From contig NZ_CDBY01000049.1 of NCBI RefSeq assembly GCF_000820125.1, forward strand, positions 1-64,000: a stretch of DNA of 64,000 bases, written 5' to 3'. Under the pieces are notes generated by a model that was given only the letters and a program-made list of their open reading frames with translations, made no database searches and was not told the origin of the DNA. Below are positions 25,493 to 34,752 of this stretch, one piece after another (within the stretch, counting starts at the first letter, position 1; every line of letters starts with the position of its first letter). A program made the translations under genes and the position numbers. The stretch comes from Aeromonas simiae (GTDB lineage: Bacteria > Pseudomonadota > Gammaproteobacteria > Enterobacterales > Aeromonadaceae).

Positions 25493-26347
25493 ATGAGCAG
25501 CAAGATCTACTTCAACACGGGGCGGCGTCTCTCACTGCGCCGCATGATGACCGGCATGGCCACCACCTTGCACCACCGCCTGGCCCCGCGCCATGCCAAA
25601 CGCGTCGCCCGGGATCTGCTGCTGACCCCGCAGCGCGATCAGCGCGCCATCGCGGCGCCGGCAGGCCTAAGTGAGCAACCGCTCGCCACCCCGCAAGGCG
25701 AGATCATGACCTATCGCCTCGGCAGCGGCCCCGTGTGGCTGCTGGTGCACGGCTGGTCAGGCAGCGCCCGCCAGTTCTTTCCCCTGATGGAGCAGATTGC
25801 CGCCGCCGGCTTCACCGCCCTGGCCTACGACCACCCGGCTCATGGCCAGAGTGCCGGTCGTCACGGCCACCTGCCGCTGTTTCTGCACACCCTGGAGACC
25901 CTGCTCGAGCACGAGGCGCCCCCCGTCGCGGTCACCGCCCACAGCATGGGGGCCGCCGTGGTACTCTCGAGCCACCATCCGGCACTGGCCGGTGTGCCGC
26001 TGCTGCTGATCGCCCCTGTGCTCGACTATGTGCCCCAACTCTATGGCATGGTGGCGCGCTCCGGCTACTCCATGCCCCTGTTTAAGGCCGTGGTGCGCGA
26101 CATCGAAGAGGAGTTCCAGCTCCCCTTGGCCAATCTGGACCCGCTGGGACAGTTGCTGGCACGGACCAGCCCCGCCACCATAGTCCACGACCGGGAGGAT
26201 CGTTTCGCCCCCTATCTCGACTCAGCCCGGGCCGCCGAGCAGGGGGAGCATGTCTCTCTCATTACCACAGAGGGGCTCGGTCACGGCCGCATCCTGGCCA
26301 GTGCCCCGCTCTTCTCGGCCATCGGTCATCTGCGACAGACGCTGTGA
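25493..26347 (+). CDS. Alpha/beta-fold hydrolase
   Basis: 284 residues. Oxyanion region LLVHGWSGSARQF, nucleophile Ser in VTAHSMGAA, acid Asp in IVHDREDRFAP and His in GLGHGRIL complete a catalytic triad. No signal peptide, so it is cytoplasmic. Substrate unknown; related proteins include esterases and lysophospholipase-like enzymes. It follows the TetR gene by 46 bases on the same strand. Confidence 0.85.
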   Translation: MSSKIYFNTGRRLSLRRMMTGMATTLHHRLAPRHAKRVARDLLLTPQRDQRAIAAPAGLSEQPLATPQGEIMTYRLGSGPVWLLVHGWSGSARQFFPLMEQIAAAGFTALAYDHPAHGQSAGRHGHLPLFLHTLETLLEHEAPPVAVTAHSMGAAVVLSSHHPALAGVPLLLIAPVLDYVPQLYGMVARSGYSMPLFKAVVRDIEEEFQLPLANLDPLGQLLARTSPATIVHDREDRFAPYLDSARAAEQGEHVSLITTEGLGHGRILASAPLFSAIGHLRQTL

Positions 26348-26357
26348 AGCGCCCATG

Positions 26358-26385
26358 AAAAAGGCCTCCCTTGGGAGGCCTTTTT
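26358..26385. terminator. Bidirectional terminator between the hydrolase gene and tyrS
   Basis: A 13-bp perfect stem (AAAAAGGCCTCCC / GGGAGGCCTTTTT) with a 2-base loop. It gives a T tract on each strand for the convergent genes. Confidence 0.9.
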
Positions 26386-26399
26386 CTATCCGGTGACCA

Positions 26400-27599
26400 T
26401 CACGCCAGGGTGATGCGCGCAAACTTGCGCTTGCCCACCTGATAGACGGCGGTGCCGGCACCGATCAGCGCCTTGCCATCGTCAAGCTTATCGCCGTCGA
26501 TCTTGACCGCGCCCTGCTTGATCATGCGCAGCGCCTCGGAGGTGGTCTCGACCAGGCCGGCCTCCTTGAGCAGGTTGGCCACCGGCATGCCTTCCCCTTC
26601 CAGCGCCAGGGTCAGCTCCGGCATCTCGTCCGGGATGGCGTTCTTGGAGAAGCGCTGGGTGAAGTCTTCATGGGCCGCCTCGGCCGCCGCCGCATCGTGG
26701 TAACGGGCGATGATCTCTTTAGCCAGCCAGATCTTCACGTCGCGCGGGTTGAGGGTGCCCGCCTCAATGCCGGCCTTGAACCCTTCGATCTCGGGGAGCG
26801 GGCGGAACGAGAGCAGCTCGTAGTAGTTCCACATCAGGGTGTCGCTGATCGACATGATCTTGCCGAACATCTCGCTCGGGCTGTCGTGCACACCGATGTA
26901 GTTGTTGGCCGACTTGGACATCTTCTTGACCCCGTCCAGCCCCACCAGCAGCGGCATCATCAGCACGCACTGGGTCGCCATGCCGGCATCCTTTTGCAGC
27001 TCGCGCCCCATCAGCAGGTTGAACTTCTGGTCGGTGCCACCGAGCTCGACGTCGGCCTTCAGCGCCACCGAGTCATAGCCTTGCAGCAGCGGATAGAGGA
27101 ACTCGTGGATGGCGATGGACTGGCCGCCGGCGTAGCGCTTCTTGAAGTCGTCGCGCTCAAGCATGCGCGCCACGGTCTGCTTGGCCGCCAGCTTGATCAT
27201 GCCGGCCGCGCCCAACTCGCCCAGCCAGCTGGAGTTGTACTCGATGCGGGTCTTCTTGGGATCGAGGATCTTAAACGCCTGCTCGGCGTAGGTCATGGCG
27301 TTGTGCTTGATCGCCTCTTCGGAGAGCGGCGGACGGGTGGCGTTCTTGCCGGAAGGGTCACCCACCTGGGCAGTAAAGTCGCCGATCAGCAGGATCACCT
27401 CATGCCCCAGATCCTGGAAGGTCTTCAGCTTGTTGAGGATAACGGTGTGACCCAGGTGAATGTCCGGCGCCGTCGGATCCATCCCCAGCTTGATGCGCAG
27501 CGGGCGCCCTTCCTTCAACTTGGCAACCAGTTCCTCTTCGACCAGGATCTCTTCCGCTCCGCGCTTAATCTCGGCCAGCGCCATCTCGAGCTGGGACAT
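26400..27599 (-). CDS. tyrS: Tyrosyl-tRNA synthetase
   Basis: 399 residues. Class I signatures HLGH (48-51) and KMSKS. A C-terminal S4 RNA-binding domain is seen in [20 protein letters not shown]. It charges tRNA-Tyr in the cytoplasm. Three identical tRNA-Tyr genes lie about 3.5 kb away. I chose the ATG at 27599, with GGAG upstream, over one five codons earlier. It is divergent from the M23 peptidase gene. Confidence 0.97.
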   Translation of the reverse strand: MSQLEMALAEIKRGAEEILVEEELVAKLKEGRPLRIKLGMDPTAPDIHLGHTVILNKLKTFQDLGHEVILLIGDFTAQVGDPSGKNATRPPLSEEAIKHNAMTYAEQAFKILDPKKTRIEYNSSWLGELGAAGMIKLAAKQTVARMLERDDFKKRYAGGQSIAIHEFLYPLLQGYDSVALKADVELGGTDQKFNLLMGRELQKDAGMATQCVLMMPLLVGLDGVKKMSKSANNYIGVHDSPSEMFGKIMSISDTLMWNYYELLSFRPLPEIEGFKAGIEAGTLNPRDVKIWLAKEIIARYHDAAAAEAAHEDFTQRFSKNAIPDEMPELTLALEGEGMPVANLLKEAGLVETTSEALRMIKQGAVKIDGDKLDDGKALIGAGTAVYQVGKRKFARITLA

Positions 27600-27709
27600 G
27601 TTTCGTCTCTCCAATCACGTTTCCACAAGACCGCTCATCTTACTGGAATGGCAGGACAATTGGAAAGCCTGTAAAATCGCGGGATTGTGCTCGTTTGCCC
27701 CCTTTTTGC

Positions 27710-28993
27710 ATGGTGATCTGGACCGCCTTCAACACCCTTCCCCATTGGCATCGCAAGATGGTGCTCATTCTGGGGATCCTGACAATGATGCTGGCCGCCT
27801 GGCCCAGCAAACACACCGAGGCCACGCGGGTTGCCGCCCTACCCGAAGCGCAGCTCACCCCTCCCCCCGCCCCGCGTGCCGAGCCGCAGGTCGAACGCCC
27901 ACGCCTCAAGACCCGCAGCGTGCGGGTGCGCCGTGGCGACAACATGGGGGTCATCTTCCAGCGCCTCGGGCTCGACACCGCCGAGCTGCATGAAATCGAC
28001 CAGCTGGCCGCCGCCGAGCCGCTGCGGCGCATCAAGCCCGGCGATGAGCTGACCTTCAAGCTCACCCCGGCAGGACGGCTGCACAGCCTCGACTACCCCC
28101 ACTCCCTCGAGCAGACCCTGCGGGTCAACCGCACCGAGGAGGGATTCGACGCCCGTCACCTCAAGATCGATCTGGATACCCGCGATGCGGTGGCCCACGG
28201 CGAGATCCGCTCCAGCTTCTGGAATGCGGCGGTCGATGCCGGCATGGACGAGATCCAGATCATGGCGCTGGCGACCCTGTTTGGCTGGGATATCGACTTT
28301 GCTCAGGACTTGCAGCCCGGCGATCACTTCACCGTCATCTACGAAGAGAAGTTTCGCGATGACGAGAAGGTGGCCGCCGGCGACATACTGGCCGCCGAGT
28401 TCGTCAATCAGGGCGAGCGTTACCGCGCCGTGCTGGGGCCCGATGGCAACTACTACACCCCGGAGGGCAAGGCGATGCGCAAGAGCTTCCTGCGCGCACC
28501 GGTCAACTTCCGCTACATCAGCTCCAACTTCAATCCGCGCCGGCTGCATCCGGTCACTGGCAAGGTGCGCCCGCACAACGGCATCGACTATGTGGCGCCG
28601 GTCGGCACCCCCATCATGGCCTCAGGGTCGGGCACGGTCGTGGCCGCCGGCTACAACCCGTTCAACGGCAACTACGTCTTCATCCGCCATGACAGCACCT
28701 ATGTGACCAAATACCTGCACCTCTCCAAGCGCACCGTGAACAAGGGGGAGCGGGTCAAGCAAGGGGAGACCATCGGCCTGCTCGGCGGCACCGGCCGCGT
28801 CACCGGGCCGCACCTGCACTACGAATTCCTGGTCGCCGGCGTACACAAGAACCCGCGCACCGTCACCCTACCCAAGGCCGATGCCCTGAGCGGTCGCGAG
28901 CTGGCGCGCTTTCGTGCCGGCAGTGCCCCCCTGCTGGCACGGCTGGAGCGGCCGGATGAGCCGCGCCTAGCCATGAATGGAGAACGCCCATGA
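27710..28993 (+). CDS. M23 (LytM) murein endopeptidase, MepM-like
   Basis: 427 residues. An N-terminal hydrophobic anchor or signal (about 18-31) precedes a LysM/OapA-like segment (about 70-120) and a C-terminal M23 domain. The zinc and catalytic residues are His289 and Asp293 (RPHNGIDY), His337 (YLHLS), and His368 and His370 (GPHLHYEF), all present, so the enzyme should be active. Likely a peptidoglycan cross-link endopeptidase in the periplasm. The ATG at 27710 lacks a clear ribosome site, and an ATG at 27758 is an alternative. The stop overlaps the anmK start by 4 bases. Confidence 0.92.
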   Translation: MVIWTAFNTLPHWHRKMVLILGILTMMLAAWPSKHTEATRVAALPEAQLTPPPAPRAEPQVERPRLKTRSVRVRRGDNMGVIFQRLGLDTAELHEIDQLAAAEPLRRIKPGDELTFKLTPAGRLHSLDYPHSLEQTLRVNRTEEGFDARHLKIDLDTRDAVAHGEIRSSFWNAAVDAGMDEIQIMALATLFGWDIDFAQDLQPGDHFTVIYEEKFRDDEKVAAGDILAAEFVNQGERYRAVLGPDGNYYTPEGKAMRKSFLRAPVNFRYISSNFNPRRLHPVTGKVRPHNGIDYVAPVGTPIMASGSGTVVAAGYNPFNGNYVFIRHDSTYVTKYLHLSKRTVNKGERVKQGETIGLLGGTGRVTGPHLHYEFLVAGVHKNPRTVTLPKADALSGRELARFRAGSAPLLARLERPDEPRLAMNGERP

Positions 28994-30084
28994 TCCCGCG
29001 TTACATCGGTCTGATGTCAGGCACCAGCATGGATGGCATCGATGCGGTGCTGCTCAAGGAGGGGAACGATGGCTGGGAGGTTGAATCCGCCCTCTGCCAC
29101 CCCTGGGCAGAGCACGAAGTGGCCACCCTGCACGCCCTGTGCACCCCGGGTGACAACGAAATCGACCGGATGGGCGTGGCCGACAATCTGGTGGCCGAGT
29201 GCTTCGCCACCGCCACCCATGTCCTGCTGGAGCAGGCCGGCGTCGCCCCGACCATGGTGCGCGCCATCGGCTCCCACGGCCAGACCATCCGTCACCGCCC
29301 CGAGCTCGGGTTTACCCTGCAAATCGGCAACGGCAACCTGCTGGCGGCCCGCACCGGCATCGACGTGGTGGCCGACTTTCGCCGTATGGACATGGCGTTA
29401 GGGGGTCAGGGGGCGCCGCTGGTGCCGGCCTTCCACCAGGCCTGCTTTGGCAGCCCGAGCGAGCCCAGGGTGGTGCTCAACATCGGCGGCATCGCCAATA
29501 TCTCGGTGCTGCCCGGCCCGGCCGAAGCGGTCTATGGCTTTGATACCGGCCCCGGCAACACCCTGCTCGACGGCTGGTACCGACGTCACTATGGCGGCAC
29601 CTTCGATGCCAGTGGGGCGTGGGCGGCGCAAGGGAAGGTGCATGAGCCGCTGCTCTTGGATCTGCTGACTCACCCCTATTTCGCCCAACCCTACCCCAAG
29701 AGCACCGGGCGCGAGACCTTCACCGCCGAATGGCTCGATGAGCGCCTCGCCCACCACATCGGCGTGGTGCCCGCCGACGTGCAGCGCACCCTGCTGGAGC
29801 TGACCGCCCGCTCCATCGCAGACGCCCTGCCGGGCCAGCCCGGTGCGCTGTTCATCTGCGGTGGCGGTGCCCACAATCCACTGCTGCTGGCGCGCCTCGC
29901 CGCCCTGCTGCCCGGCTGGCGGGTCGCCGACACCAGTGCCCTTGGCATCCATCCCGACTGGGTCGAGGGCGCCGCCTTTGCCTGGCTGGCCCACCGCTTC
30001 CTGCTGCGCGAGCCGGGTAACCTGCCGGCGGTGACCGGAGCCCGCCGCCTCGCCGTGCTCGGCACCCTCTACCCCGCCCCCTGA
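28990..30084 (+). CDS. anmK: Anhydro-N-acetylmuramic acid kinase
   Basis: 364 residues. The nucleotide-binding start GLMSGTSMDGIDAVLL is diagnostic, and NIGGIANISVLPG and DTGPGNTLLDGW are further ASKHA kinase motifs. It recycles peptidoglycan by turning anhydro-MurNAc into MurNAc-6-phosphate in the cytoplasm. It overlaps the upstream M23 peptidase gene (ATGA), so breakdown and recycling are coupled. Confidence 0.96.
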   Translation: MIPRYIGLMSGTSMDGIDAVLLKEGNDGWEVESALCHPWAEHEVATLHALCTPGDNEIDRMGVADNLVAECFATATHVLLEQAGVAPTMVRAIGSHGQTIRHRPELGFTLQIGNGNLLAARTGIDVVADFRRMDMALGGQGAPLVPAFHQACFGSPSEPRVVLNIGGIANISVLPGPAEAVYGFDTGPGNTLLDGWYRRHYGGTFDASGAWAAQGKVHEPLLLDLLTHPYFAQPYPKSTGRETFTAEWLDERLAHHIGVVPADVQRTLLELTARSIADALPGQPGALFICGGGAHNPLLLARLAALLPGWRVADTSALGIHPDWVEGAAFAWLAHRFLLREPGNLPAVTGARRLAVLGTLYPAP

Positions 30085-30800
30085 CACACGACAGCAGCAT
30101 GGGGCGCTTCGGCGCCCCATGCACAACATGTTGACTATCTCATCGCATTCGCGACCCGGCATGCTGCCGCAACCATGACTCAGGTATGCCCAACGCCCCC
30201 CTATTCATGACGGCAAGCGTCCAAGAAATTCGTCCATCTCATTAAGCCATATAAATAAATGATTAATGACGTGGCCGTCACCGACATCATCTCGCAATGC
30301 TAAATAAGATAGGAGACAAATACCTGTTTCTAGGCAACACGGTGGATAATATGGCGCCATGCGCCTTGTCATTTTATTATTTCATTCAGACTAAAATAGC
30401 ATCCAGGCGGCTATTACTTTGCCGCTGACTTTATAAAATAAGGAGTGCAATAAAAAGAGAGGGGGGTTATGGGGTAATATCATGCGCCATATGCCTATCA
30501 GGATTAATAATAACCCAAGATATCGCACGACGATGCTTATCAGCACAGGGATAAATATTCACTACGCGACTCAGCGTGAAATATAAAATAATTGGCTCGC
30601 TGTGATAGTTAAAACAGAGAAGATCACCCAATCGCGATATAAAGAGGATGGGGGTACGTTTGAGAATGGAATATCGGAACGTGTAGACAGAGAGACAATC
30701 CATGTTGGAAAGCTCAAGCGCCGAGTCTGAAGTAACGACTCACTTTAGGCTTGGCCTTCCAACACGTCATTGAAACTGAACCAGCAAAAAGCCTGGCTCT
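30085..30800. other. AT-rich 716-base gap without a supported gene
   Basis: Clearly more AT-rich than its flanks. A 78-codon minus-strand frame (30467-30703) lacks a ribosome site and recognisable similarity. Structure seen: the hairpin at 30097-30122, and a nested inverted repeat where TGTTGGAA (30703-30710) and CAAGC (30715-30719) pair with GCTTG (30749-30753) and TTCCAACA (30757-30764), around an inner GAGTC/GACTC hairpin (30723-30741). A small RNA or a foreign remnant is possible. Confidence 0.5.
30097..30122 (+). terminator. Hairpin after anmK with TTCG tetraloop
   Basis: An 11-bp perfect stem (GCATGGGGCGC / GCGCCCCATGC) closed by a stable TTCG loop, 12 bases after the anmK stop. It lacks a T tract, so it may protect the 3' end rather than terminate alone. 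Confidence 0.55.
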
Positions 30801-31499
30801 TTAGATACCGAGGGAGCTGAGCAGTGCGTCATGCTCACCACTCTCAACAGGCACTGCAGCGGCCCCCTGCTCGGCTCTCTGCTCCCGGGCCTGCGCAATC
30901 AGTTCGTCCGGGTCGACCTCTTCTAGCATGGCGCCATCGTGGATCTTAATAAACTCGGTACGATCCATCGCCAGTTCCATGTAGAAGATATTGTTCTTCT
31001 CGGTGAAGAAAGTCACACGACGCATCTCTGGATTATCGAGGTTGGTATCGATACTCAGAAAAATAGGCATATTCAGTGCCAGCATCTTAGGTTGACTCTG
31101 GGAAATATGAGTCTGTAAATCGCGGCCCACCTTTTTGCTGAAACGGCCGACGATCTGATTCATCAGCTCCCCCATCACATTCCCCACCTCATCAGAAGTG
31201 TAAGAGATGGCCAGCTCTTCCTGAGGAAAGCCCATGCTCTTCATATAATCCTGATAGAGTTCCATTGCCGCAGCGGCAGAGAAATTGATGACCACCAGCC
31301 CAGAGAATCCACCGTCAAACAGCACAAAGCTACCGATATCCGGTTTGAGACCCGCCTTTTTAATTCGCTGAACCATGCCAGAAAAACGAATATTATTATG
31401 TGCGGCAGACGTCAGTACTTTAGTCACTGAGTTACAAAGACTCAGCAGTACATCGTCTGTAGTCAAAATTCGGGTCGCGTCATCATGCTTATGATGCAT
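30801..31499 (-). CDS. DUF3334 family protein, copy 1 (CheX-like)
   Basis: 232 residues, alike over nearly its whole length to the protein encoded at 31821. Shared blocks include KPDIG-FVLFDGGFSGLVVINFSAAAAMELYQDYM split by one variable residue, MGELMNQIVG and FIKIHD. DUF3334 is uncharacterised. The segment SDEVGNVMGELMNQ carries an E-x2-N arrangement like the CheC/CheX/FliY phosphatase motif, which suggests a link to chemotaxis or receiver dephosphorylation; this is inference. Its DNA looks more AT-rich than that of copy 2. The start ATG at 31499 follows a 321-base leader. Confidence 0.82.
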   Translation of the reverse strand: MHHKHDDATRILTTDDVLLSLCNSVTKVLTSAAHNNIRFSGMVQRIKKAGLKPDIGSFVLFDGGFSGLVVINFSAAAAMELYQDYMKSMGFPQEELAISYTSDEVGNVMGELMNQIVGRFSKKVGRDLQTHISQSQPKMLALNMPIFLSIDTNLDNPEMRRVTFFTEKNNIFYMELAMDRTEFIKIHDGAMLEEVDPDELIAQAREQRAEQGAAAVPVESGEHDALLSSLGI

Positions 31500-31820
31500 T
31501 TCAAATGTCCTGGCGATAAAGGGCCTGACACCCTATACCATCGTCACGTAAAGGACAAAGCCTCAGGGACGAGCCACGACGGCTGACGACGCATTCATTC
31601 ATTCATTAGCCAAAACAAAACAACATGTAACAAAATAAAAACTGGGTCGATGAGTTTATATCTATTTAGTAAACATAAGGCAGCGGTTGCAAACCGCTGC
31701 CTTGTTGCTGCGAGGTCGACACTCTCGTCGCCAAATGACCCTATGGGATATCTTGCAGCCGGATGACCACCCGTTTTAGTGGCCACCCGCCTTGCAACAA
31801 CGCGGCGCTATTGCCGCGCC
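31500..31820. other. Intergenic region between the DUF3334 paralogues
   Basis: Contains a perfect 12-bp stem with a 3-base loop (31677-31703, AAGGCAGCGGTT and its complement) downstream of copy 2, without a good T tract, and a (CATT)4 repeat at 31592-31607 in the region before copy 1. No gene seen. Confidence 0.55.
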
Positions 31821-32528
31821 CTAGATACCGAGTGAATCGAGCAGATCATCATGCGCACTGCGCTCGCTCTTACTCGGCGCGAGCGTAGACACCACGACCC
31901 CGGCACTTTGTCCCTTGGCCTGAGCGATCAGTTCGTCCGGATCAACCTCTTCTTGTACATCGCTATCGTGGATCTTGATGAACTCGGTGCGATCCATCGC
32001 CAACTCCAGATAGAAGATGTTGTTGCGACCGGTGAAGAAGGTGACCCGCCGGGTCTCCGGATTGTCGAGGTTGGTGTCGACGCTCAGCATCACCTGCTTG
32101 TTGAGGGCCAGCATCTTGGGTTGGTTCTGGGTGATGTGGGTCTGCAACTCGCGCCCCACCTTGTTGGTGAAGCTGCCGACAATCTGGTTCATCAGCTCCC
32201 CCATCACGTTGCTCACCTCGTCCGAGGTGTGGGAGATGGCGAGATCCTCCTTCGACAACCCCATGCTCAGCATGTAGTCCTGATAGAGCTCCATGGCGGC
32301 GGCCGCGGAGAAGTTGATCACCACCAACCCGGAGAAACCGCCGTCGAACAGCACAAAACAACCGATATCGGGCTTAAGACAGGTCTTGCTGATGCGCTGC
32401 ACCATGCCGGAAAAACGCACCTGGCTCTGGGTCGCGGCGCTCAGCACATCGGTCACCGAATGGCAGAGGCCGAGCAACACATCCTCTGTGGTCACGACCC
32501 TGATCTCTTCATCCTGACTATGAAACAT
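31821..32528 (-). CDS. DUF3334 family protein, copy 2 (CheX-like)
   Basis: 235 residues and the more typical GC-rich copy. It carries KPDIGCFVLFDGGFSGLVV and SDEVSNVMGELMNQIVGSF, with the same E-x2-N motif as copy 1 and a C-terminal acidic tail ending LLDSLGI in both. Family function is unknown. The tandem arrangement points to duplication followed by divergence of the N-terminus and tail. Confidence 0.84.
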   Translation of the reverse strand: MFHSQDEEIRVVTTEDVLLGLCHSVTDVLSAATQSQVRFSGMVQRISKTCLKPDIGCFVLFDGGFSGLVVINFSAAAAMELYQDYMLSMGLSKEDLAISHTSDEVSNVMGELMNQIVGSFTNKVGRELQTHITQNQPKMLALNKQVMLSVDTNLDNPETRRVTFFTGRNNIFYLELAMDRTEFIKIHDSDVQEEVDPDELIAQAKGQSAGVVVSTLAPSKSERSAHDDLLDSLGI

Positions 32529-32628
32529 CTTCTGACTTCCTGACTCTGTTGTTGTGGCCCTATCTATACCATAGTCCCGTGCGGGTAAACGCAGAGGGGA
32601 TCACGCTGCCGCGCACCTCCCCCGTGGG

Positions 32629-33057
32629 TCACTGAGCCGGAATAAAGCCATCCACCCCGGCCAGCCGCTCGCGCCAGAGCGCCACCTGCGGCTCCAACTG
32701 CGCCTCGCTATAAGGCTGCGGCGGCTTGGCACCCCAGATAGGCCCAGGCCATGCCGCATCGCAGGCAAAACGGGCCACATGGTGCAGGTGCAGCTGGGGC
32801 ACCAGGTTGCCAAGCGCCCCCACGTTGATCTTGTCCGGATGCAGGCTCGCCTCCATCACCGCCGCCACGGCGCAGGACTCGCGCATCAGTTGCTGTTGAT
32901 CGGCCTCGCCGAGGTGGTGGATCTCGCGCAGCTGTGCAATACGCGGCACCAAAATAAGCCAGGGATATTGGCTGTCACGGGAAAGCAGTACCCGGCAGAG
33001 GGGAAGATCGCCCACCACCCGGGTATCGGCGGCAAGGCGAGGATGCAGTTCAAACAT
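32629..33057 (-). CDS. HIT-domain protein (nucleotide hydrolase-like)
   Basis: 142 residues. The conserved start FELHPRLAADT and the motif QLHLHHVARF, a variant of the HIT His triad, together with DAAWPGPIWG place it in the HIT/Ap4A hydrolase-like group. Likely a small cytoplasmic nucleotide hydrolase or transferase; substrate unknown. The start is set by CGGAG and the family N-terminus. It lies 55 bases after the DUF2057 gene. Confidence 0.87.
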   Translation of the reverse strand: MFELHPRLAADTRVVGDLPLCRVLLSRDSQYPWLILVPRIAQLREIHHLGEADQQQLMRESCAVAAVMEASLHPDKINVGALGNLVPQLHLHHVARFACDAAWPGPIWGAKPPQPYSEAQLEPQVALWRERLAGVDGFIPAQ

Positions 33058-33112
33058 GCAGAACTCCGGTGGACACGACATCGTGCCCACCTTACTGCAA
33101 GCCGGGGCGAAC

Positions 33113-33718
33113 TCAAAGCTGGTTGGCGGCCCAGCCGATGAAGCGGCGTTGCAGGGCCGGATCGGCGCTGCGGAACAAGCGTTGCAACTCCCCCTCAAGG
33201 GTGCCTGCCGGCAACGCCTCGCCCCCCGGCGCTGGTGTCCCCAGGCTCTCCACCAGGGCCACCTTGCCGCCGCTACGGTTGTACTCGGCCAGCTTGCTGC
33301 CCCAGTCTACGCCGATCTGCAATCCGTTGACCACCATGGCATCCTGCATCAGGGGTACCCCCTTGCCCAGAGCGTTTTGCAAAGTGAAGCCGGGCTGCCG
33401 GGCAAAGGCCTCTTTTTGCGCCGAGCCATGGGGCAAGGCCCCGAACGTGAGCGCCGTACCGGCCGCCTCGAAACGCAGCACCTGGGGTGAAGAGCGAAAA
33501 TGGCGATCGCTCTCACCTGAAGAGCGGCTCTCCTCCACCCCGTCGTACTGCACCAGCAACTGGTTCATGCCATCGGGCAGCACCAGCTGCGGCCCCTCCT
33601 GATGGCCCTGGCCGGCACTGAGCAGCCGCACCTCATCGGGCAGGGTGAGACGAACCTCGGCCTGCACGCCAGTGGCACAGAGGGTGGCGAACAAGGCGGC
33701 GGTCAGCGGTGTGTTCAT
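33113..33718 (-). CDS. DUF2057 (YccT-like) exported protein
   Basis: 201 residues. A signal peptide ends at GVQA. The mature protein starts EVRLTLPDEVRLLSAGQ and has LVLPDGMNQLLVQYDG, the DUF2057 pattern. Periplasmic protein of unknown role. I chose the ATG at 33718 because AGGA lies upstream with usable spacing; an ATG nine bases earlier overlaps that site. Confidence 0.8.
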   Translation of the reverse strand: MNTPLTAALFATLCATGVQAEVRLTLPDEVRLLSAGQGHQEGPQLVLPDGMNQLLVQYDGVEESRSSGESDRHFRSSPQVLRFEAAGTALTFGALPHGSAQKEAFARQPGFTLQNALGKGVPLMQDAMVVNGLQIGVDWGSKLAEYNRSGGKVALVESLGTPAPGGEALPAGTLEGELQRLFRSADPALQRRFIGWAANQL

Positions 33719-33769
33719 GGGTGACATCCTTCTGTCATGTTGACTGGCTGGCACCTTACCCGAGCCAGA

Positions 33770-33803
33770 TGACAGAAAAATAACAGGGCCCGCAGGCCCT
33801 GTT
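33770..33803 (-). terminator. Terminator of the peptide ABC transporter operon
   Basis: On the minus strand a 9-bp stem (AACAGGGCC / GGCCCTGTT) is followed by a T-rich tail (ATTTTTC), 12 bases after the last permease gene. Confidence 0.8.
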
Positions 33804-33814
33804 GGAGAGAGGGG

Positions 33815-34750
33815 TTACCCCTTGTAGATCTTGGGGTTGAACACGTCGCGCAGCCAGTCCCCCAGCAGGTTGATGACCAGCACCAGCACCACCAGGCAGA
33901 CGCCGGGGAAGGCGGTGATCCACCAGGAGCCGGAGAAGATGTAGTTAAAGCCCACGCTGATAAGCGACCCCAGCGAAGGCTGATCCACCGGCATGCCGAG
34001 CCCGAGGAAGGAGAGCGCCGCCTCGCTCATGATGGCGTTGGCCACCTGCACGGTGGAGATCACCAGGATCGGCGACAGGCAGTTGGGCAGGATGTGGCGG
34101 AACATGATGCGCGGGGCGCGAAAGCCCATCACCTTGGCCGCCTCCACATACTCCTTCTTCTTCTCGGCCAGCACCGAGGCGCGCACGGTGCGGGCGTACT
34201 GGGGCCACTCGGCCACCCCGATGATCACCACCAGCATCAAGATGGCGTACTTCGAGTAGAACTCAGAGCCAAACGCCGCCTGGAAGATGGCCGAGATGAT
34301 GATGGCCACCATCATGGTGGAGAACGACAGCTGCACGTCGGCCACGCGCATCAGCAGGTTATCGAGCCGCCCGCCGAAGTAGCCGGCCAGCAGGCCCACC
34401 ACCACCCCGATCGCCATCTGCAATCCCACGGCAAACAGGCCGATGGTCAGCGAGATGCGCGAGCCATAGAGGATGGTGCTCCAGATGTCGCGCCCCTGGT
34501 TGTCGGTGCCGAGCCAGAAGCGCTCCTCGCCGCCCTCCAGCCAGGAGGGGGGCAGCTCCGCATCCATCAGATCGAAGCTGGTCTGGTCATAAACGTTGTG
34601 CGGCGCCACCCAGGGAGCCAGCAGGGCCGCCACCACATAGATGAGAAACAGCGCAAAGCTGAACATCGCCACCTTGTCGCGCAGGAAGTAGTAGACGATG
34701 TCGGAATTCTTGAAGCGGGCCCAGCGGCCCGTCGTCACGGCGTGAGTCAT
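33815..34750 (-). CDS. ABC transporter permease, OppC/DppC type
   Basis: 311 residues with about six membrane segments. The EAA-type loop EAAKVMGFRAPRIMFRHILPN contacts the ATPase, and LGTDNQGRDIWSTILYGSR is conserved in OppC-type permeases. Last gene of a four-gene importer; only 2 bases separate it from the OppB-type gene. AAGGGG precedes the ATG. Substrate unknown; a peptide is most likely. Confidence 0.93.
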   Translation of the reverse strand: MTHAVTTGRWARFKNSDIVYYFLRDKVAMFSFALFLIYVVAALLAPWVAPHNVYDQTSFDLMDAELPPSWLEGGEERFWLGTDNQGRDIWSTILYGSRISLTIGLFAVGLQMAIGVVVGLLAGYFGGRLDNLLMRVADVQLSFSTMMVAIIISAIFQAAFGSEFYSKYAILMLVVIIGVAEWPQYARTVRASVLAEKKKEYVEAAKVMGFRAPRIMFRHILPNCLSPILVISTVQVANAIMSEAALSFLGLGMPVDQPSLGSLISVGFNYIFSGSWWITAFPGVCLVVLVLVINLLGDWLRDVFNPKIYKG

Positions 34751-34752
34751 GC

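Noticed and set aside
30467..30703. A 78-codon minus-strand frame in the AT-rich gap
   Set aside because: No ribosome site, no recognised family and AT-rich context, where open frames of this size are not strong evidence.
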